Assembly (NCBI GenBank): GCA_002421445.1
Contig: DIKB01000049.1
Coordinates: 1 to 8,410, forward strand
Reading direction: 5' to 3'
DNA length: 8,410 nucleotides
Source: Dehalococcoidia bacterium UBA5629
GTDB taxonomy: Bacteria > Chloroflexota > Dehalococcoidia > GIF9 > UBA5629
The position numbers and the translations under genes are program-made. The notes beneath the pieces were generated by a model that was given only the letters and a program-made list of their open reading frames with translations, ran no database searches and was not told where the DNA came from. Positions 5,931 to 8,410 of this stretch are shown here, piece after piece; within the stretch, counting starts at the first letter, position 1; every line of letters starts with the position of its first letter.

Positions 5931-7976
5931 TTAATAACGTCTGCTCGCCAGCAATATAATCAACAGGATGATGAGGATGACGATGACGGCCATCACAAAA
6001 ATCCAGATGATAAATAGGTTATCGTTCGATGGTGCGGGGTTTGAATGTGCGCTCGTTGTCAGCACGCGATCAATGCCATAAACCTTTGAACCCTTTCCTG
6101 GAGCCAACCCTACGGCTTTGTAGTGGTATGTGGTGCCCTTGCTTAGTTTGGGAATGGAGCAATTGAACGCAGCCGGATATGCGTATGTTTGCGGAGGCTG
6201 TGCATTACCGTATGTGGTTGTTGTGCCCCATTCAAACCATACCTGAACCTCTTTGCTGTCACCCATCGATGCCAGATCGCCGTTGAGAACAGCGGTCGTC
6301 TCGGTGATATTGGTTGCGGATTCGGTTATCACGCTGACGGTTCCGGCGGAGCCGGTAGTGAAGGAGATATCAGTGCCGTAAACGGCGGATGAACCGGTTG
6401 TCGGCGGTATCTCCACGCTGCGGAAATGATAGGTGGTATTGGGAAGCAATCCGGTGATATTGACGCTGAATGGGCCGGTCGCTGTCTTTTGCTGTGGCGC
6501 TGAGGTATTGCCGTATGTCAGAGATGTTCCCCACTCAAACCATACTTGGACATAGTTATGGCTGCCCATTGAGTTAATTGTTCCCCGCAGCGTTGCCGAC
6601 CCTGAGGAGATATCCGTTGCCTGATTTGTGCTGACCATCAGTGCCGGCGCTGCCTCTGTGGCGAAGTTATTATCCATACCGTATACCGGAGCGGCATTGG
6701 CAACAAGCGGCATGGCTATGGCACGGTAATGATAGAGAGCGCCGGGGTTCAAGCCGGAGATGGTGGCATTGAATCCGAAAGGTGCTCTCACTGTTTGTGG
6801 TGGTGTGCTGTGTCCGTATGCCGATGTCGGCCCCCATTCAAACCATACCTGAACCGTCTGATTTCCGTATGCGCTGACATCGCCGTTAAGCTCGGCGGAT
6901 GTGGCCGAGACATTGCTCACGGGGTCTGTGTTCACGATGAGTCCCGGCTGTGCCGGTGTGTTGAATATCATGCCGTTGCCGTATATCGGTACGCTGCCGA
7001 TGCCGGGAGGGAATGCCACTGCTCTGAAATAGTATGTTTTTCCCGGGAGCAGTCCGGTGATGTGTATATAGAAGGGGCCGGGATTGCTCATGATATGCTG
7101 GACAGTCATATTGCCGTATATATCCGTAGTGCCCCATTCGAACCATACTTTGATATCGCTCATCTGTCCCTGCTGGTAGCTGATCGTGCCGGCAAGTGTG
7201 GCGCCGGTGGTGGAAACATCTGTTGCCGGCTGGGTGACCACACGCATCCCCGGAGATATCTTTGTGGTGAATATGCGCTCCGAACCGTAGACCGGCGGTG
7301 CTCCCAGCAGCACAGGTCTCGCGGCGCTGCGGAAATAGTATGTTCTACCCGGTGTCAGCCCCACGAGCGTTGTACTGAACAGATTGGGAGATGTCAGCGT
7401 GGTTCTGGTGGTGCTGTTGCCATACATCGGCGTTTCTCCCCAGTCGAACCAGGTTTCGATTGCAGTATACATGCCGGTGGATTCCAGTTGTCCTGTGAGC
7501 GATGCTGAATCGATTGTAACTGAACCGGCGGGTAACGTTCGCACTGAGACGATTGGCGTGGGCACCGGTGTCGGGGCAGGTGTGGGGGGTGGCTGGGGTG
7601 CCGGTGCTGCACTGGTTCTGAACGATGCATTAGCCCCGCGTGAAATCGTTCCTCCGACCAATGAAGATACAGCGACCATGCGAAAGTGGTAAACCGTGTT
7701 CGGTGTTAATCCTGTGATCGTTGCGCTGACCGGTCCGGGCGCCGTATATGTTTGCGGCTCGGTCGATTTGCCATAGCCTGTTGATGTCCCCCACTCGAAA
7801 TATACCGAGGCGGAAGGATCGGTGCCCAGATTGCCATCAGTACCGTTGAGCGTTGCTGAAGTTTGCGTCACATTGCTGGCCGAGGTGGTTGCGATCACAA
7901 TCGCTCCCAGTACCGGTGTTGCCGGCAGCAAAGCGATAATAGCGATGAGAAGAAAAATCAGAATGAGTTTCTTCAA
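5931..7976 (-). CDS. Exported FN3-like six-repeat surface protein with C-terminal membrane anchor
   Basis: The TTG at 7976 gives a 681-residue protein with a signal peptide (MKKLILIF core, cleavage about 19-25). Six repeats of FN3-like beta-sandwich character follow, at about 27-121, 144-238, 245-339, 346-440, 447-541 and 548-641. Each contains F-E/D-W-G with Trp 62, 179, 281, 381, 482 and 583, then a YG, a TGLxPGxxYxFR strand and an F-x-T end; repeat 6 departs slightly (IPKLSKGTTYHYK). A Pro/Ala/Thr linker (122-143) separates repeats 1 and 2. The C-terminus is a membrane helix (about 654-677) followed by SRRY, so the repeats face outwards. Only one Cys (606) is present, and no catalytic motif or lipobox is seen. 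A role in adhesion, as a cell-surface spacer or as a ligand binder is plausible but unproven. The TTG is preferred because GGGAGG lies 7 bases ahead and a promoter lies just upstream; the ATG at 8084 is upstream of that promoter. Confidence 0.9.
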   Translation of the reverse strand: MKKLILIFLLIAIIALLPATPVLGAIVIATTSASNVTQTSATLNGTDGNLGTDPSASVYFEWGTSTGYGKSTEPQTYTAPGPVSATITGLTPNTVYHFRMVAVSSLVGGTISRGANASFRTSAAPAPQPPPTPAPTPVPTPIVSVRTLPAGSVTIDSASLTGQLESTGMYTAIETWFDWGETPMYGNSTTRTTLTSPNLFSTTLVGLTPGRTYYFRSAARPVLLGAPPVYGSERIFTTKISPGMRVVTQPATDVSTTGATLAGTISYQQGQMSDIKVWFEWGTTDIYGNMTVQHIMSNPGPFYIHITGLLPGKTYYFRAVAFPPGIGSVPIYGNGMIFNTPAQPGLIVNTDPVSNVSATSAELNGDVSAYGNQTVQVWFEWGPTSAYGHSTPPQTVRAPFGFNATISGLNPGALYHYRAIAMPLVANAAPVYGMDNNFATEAAPALMVSTNQATDISSGSATLRGTINSMGSHNYVQVWFEWGTSLTYGNTSAPQQKTATGPFSVNITGLLPNTTYHFRSVEIPPTTGSSAVYGTDISFTTGSAGTVSVITESATNITETTAVLNGDLASMGDSKEVQVWFEWGTTTTYGNAQPPQTYAYPAAFNCSIPKLSKGTTYHYKAVGLAPGKGSKVYGIDRVLTTSAHSNPAPSNDNLFIIWIFVMAVIVILIILLIILLASRRY
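5946..6017 (-). other. C-terminal transmembrane anchor of the FN3-repeat protein
   Basis: Residues 654-677 are an unbroken run of Ile, Leu, Val, Phe, Trp and Met, followed only by SRRY. A single basic-tailed C-terminal helix after a signal peptide indicates a type I topology with repeats outside and tail inside. Confidence 0.88.
6054..7898 (-). repeat. Six tandem FN3-like coding repeats, period about 303 bp
   Basis: In coding order the units lie at about 7614-7898, 7263-7547, 6960-7244, 6657-6941, 6354-6638 and 6054-6335. The Trp of the F-E/D-W-G motif recurs every 100-102 residues, except for 117 residues between units 1 and 2 where the Pro-rich linker sits. The DNA is also partly repeated: near-identical tracts coding for the VWFEWG segment occur near 6226, 6532, 6831 and 7131. 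Units 3 to 6 resemble each other more than units 1 and 2, which suggests internal duplication after the first units. Confidence 0.85.
7548..7613 (-). other. Pro/Ala/Thr-rich linker within the FN3-repeat protein
   Basis: Residues 122-143 read as alternating Pro, Thr, Ala and Val (for example PTPAPTPVPTP) between repeats 1 and 2. Such linkers are extended and flexible; this one explains the G-rich, low-complexity look of the + strand here. Confidence 0.85.
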
Positions 7977-7983
7977 TACTGAA

Positions 7984-7989
7984 CCTCCC
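7984..7989 (-). promoter_or_regulatory. Ribosome binding site for the TTG start of the FN3-repeat gene
   Basis: On the minus strand GGGAGG lies 7 bases before the TTG at 7976, which begins a classic signal peptide (LKKLILIF). No ATG or GTG in this frame lies between this site and the signal peptide, so TTG is the best start. Confidence 0.82.
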
Positions 7990-8019
7990 TGAGAATGAAC
8001 TAACGATGATATATTCGAA

Positions 8020-8048
8020 ATTATACCTGCAGCAGTGTAGCCTTGCAA
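8020..8048 (-). promoter_or_regulatory. Strong sigma-70-type promoter of the FN3-repeat/chagasin unit
   Basis: On the minus strand TTGCAA (8043-8048) and a perfect TATAAT (8020-8025) are separated by 17 bp. Transcription would begin near 8013, giving a leader of about 37 bases that contains GGGAGG before the TTG start. It is the best promoter match in the window and should also drive the lipoprotein gene. Confidence 0.7.
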
Positions 8049-8119
8049 GACTAATTCTGGAGAAATGAACGTAGCATACTGCAAAATGCCTGATAATATT
8101 ACATAAAGTAACTATGTTC

Positions 8120-8149
8120 TTGCCCGCCTGGTATGTAATGGAATATCAT
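8120..8149 (+). promoter_or_regulatory. Possible promoter of the M20-family gene
   Basis: TTGCCC (8120-8125) and TATCAT (8144-8149) are 18 bp apart and lie about 30 bases before the ATG at 8179. The match is moderate. Confidence 0.33.
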
Positions 8150-8178
8150 AGTGGCTATTCGGTTGGGATGTTTTTGTT

Positions 8179-8410
8179 ATGCGGAAGAATATATCGCTCG
8201 ATACATTGCGTCAGGAAATTAAGGCTCGTGTTGATGACCAACGCCCCGATTTGATTGCTTTGAGCTGCGGGATTCATGATGATCCGGAGATGGCTTTTCA
8301 GGAAGAGCATGCGGTTGCTTTGCTCATAGCGTATCTGGAAAAGAACGGGTTTACTATTGAGATGGGGAGTGGTGGGCTAAAGACGGCATTTGTGGCGTCG
8401 TACGGGAGTG
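8179..8410 (+). CDS. M20-family metallopeptidase/amidohydrolase, N-terminal part (runs off window)
   Basis: The frame is open from the ATG at 8179 to the end of the window (77 codons). The motif IHDDPEMAFQEEHA at 32-45 matches the IH..PE..F.E segment that opens amidohydrolases of the M20D type (relatives of AbgB, the p-aminobenzoyl-glutamate hydrolase subunits, and of IAA-amino acid hydrolases). It is followed by a helix ending LEKNGF and by GLKTAFVASYGS, the usual first strand region with TAF.A. These enzymes are cytoplasmic metal-dependent hydrolases that cleave N-acyl amino acids or short amide bonds. The metal-binding residues lie further downstream, outside the window. The ribosome site is weak (GGGA at 8165-8167, 11 bases away); an ATG at 8168 is out of frame. 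The substrate cannot be told from this fragment. Confidence 0.9.
   Translation, partial: MRKNISLDTLRQEIKARVDDQRPDLIALSCGIHDDPEMAFQEEHAVALLIAYLEKNGFTIEMGSGGLKTAFVASYGS

Noticed and set aside
6729..7508. Long + strand open frame (259 codons) opposite the FN3-repeat gene
   Set aside because: Its translation is rich in Cys, Arg and His without a hydrophobic core or motif, and it repeats with the FN3 period. It is the antisense shadow of the repeats.
7555..7613. G-rich low-complexity tract that could be taken for a microsatellite or G-quadruplex
   Set aside because: It is fully explained as the antisense view of a Pro/Thr/Ala linker codon run; the unit is not a perfect tandem repeat.
6054..7898. 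Regularly spaced similar sequences reminiscent of a CRISPR array
   Set aside because: The period is about 303 bp, the similarity is at protein level and the frame is open throughout, so they are coding domain repeats.
7977..8084. N-terminal extension of the FN3-repeat protein from the ATG at 8084
   Set aside because: The extension contains the TTGCAA-N17-TATAAT promoter and would place the signal peptide 36 residues inside the protein; GGGAGG and TTG at 7976 explain the start better.

Overview
The window is a gene-dense stretch of a bacterial chromosome of roughly balanced base composition. It is cut at both ends by genes that run off the window (recN on the left, an M20-family peptidase/amidohydrolase on the right). 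The small-gene content (double zinc ribbon plus OB-fold membrane protein, a YtxG-like/YtxH-like pair, a multi-repeat FN3-like surface protein, a chagasin-like lipoprotein) and the protein style recall Chloroflexota, in particular Dehalococcoidia. That placement is an inference from memory, not a search result. No rRNA, tRNA, mobile element, CRISPR array or origin is visible.

Left part (1-2494): the C-terminal third of RecN (+) ends 10 bp from the convergent end of a small, very basic single-span membrane protein (-, 571-897). A 137 bp divergent spacer carrying promoter-like boxes for both directions then leads into a + strand series: a zinc-ribbon/TM/OB-fold protein (1035-1826), a YtxG-like membrane protein with a helical tail (1918-2250), and a YtxH-family protein (2240-2494). 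The last two overlap by 11 bp and are probably translationally coupled.

Middle (2495-5508): a 155 bp spacer with an extended -10 element precedes a complete uvrA (2650-5508, 952 aa). It encodes the damage-recognition ATPase of nucleotide excision repair, and both ABC modules and all zinc-binding cysteine pairs are present. With recN this makes two DNA-repair genes within 3 kb, although no SOS-box-like operator is evident in front of uvrA.

Right part (5492-7976, - strand): a two-gene unit. The first gene encodes a 681-aa exported protein with six FN3-like repeats of about 100 residues, a Pro-rich linker after repeat 1 and a C-terminal membrane anchor. It starts at TTG, and a good Shine-Dalgarno sequence plus a near-consensus sigma-70 promoter support that start. 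The second gene, 40 bp downstream, encodes a lipoprotein with the three signature loops of chagasin/I42 cysteine-protease inhibitors; its 3' end overlaps the end of uvrA by 17 bp. Both products should sit on the outer face of the cytoplasmic membrane, so the pair looks like an envelope module. Beyond a 202 bp divergent spacer, the M20-family gene begins at 8179 and runs off the window.

Most of the window is ordinary housekeeping sequence. The parts that merit a second look are the FN3-repeat/chagasin pair, the zinc-ribbon-OB-fold protein with its YtxG/YtxH-like neighbours, and short motifs shared between the promoter regions.
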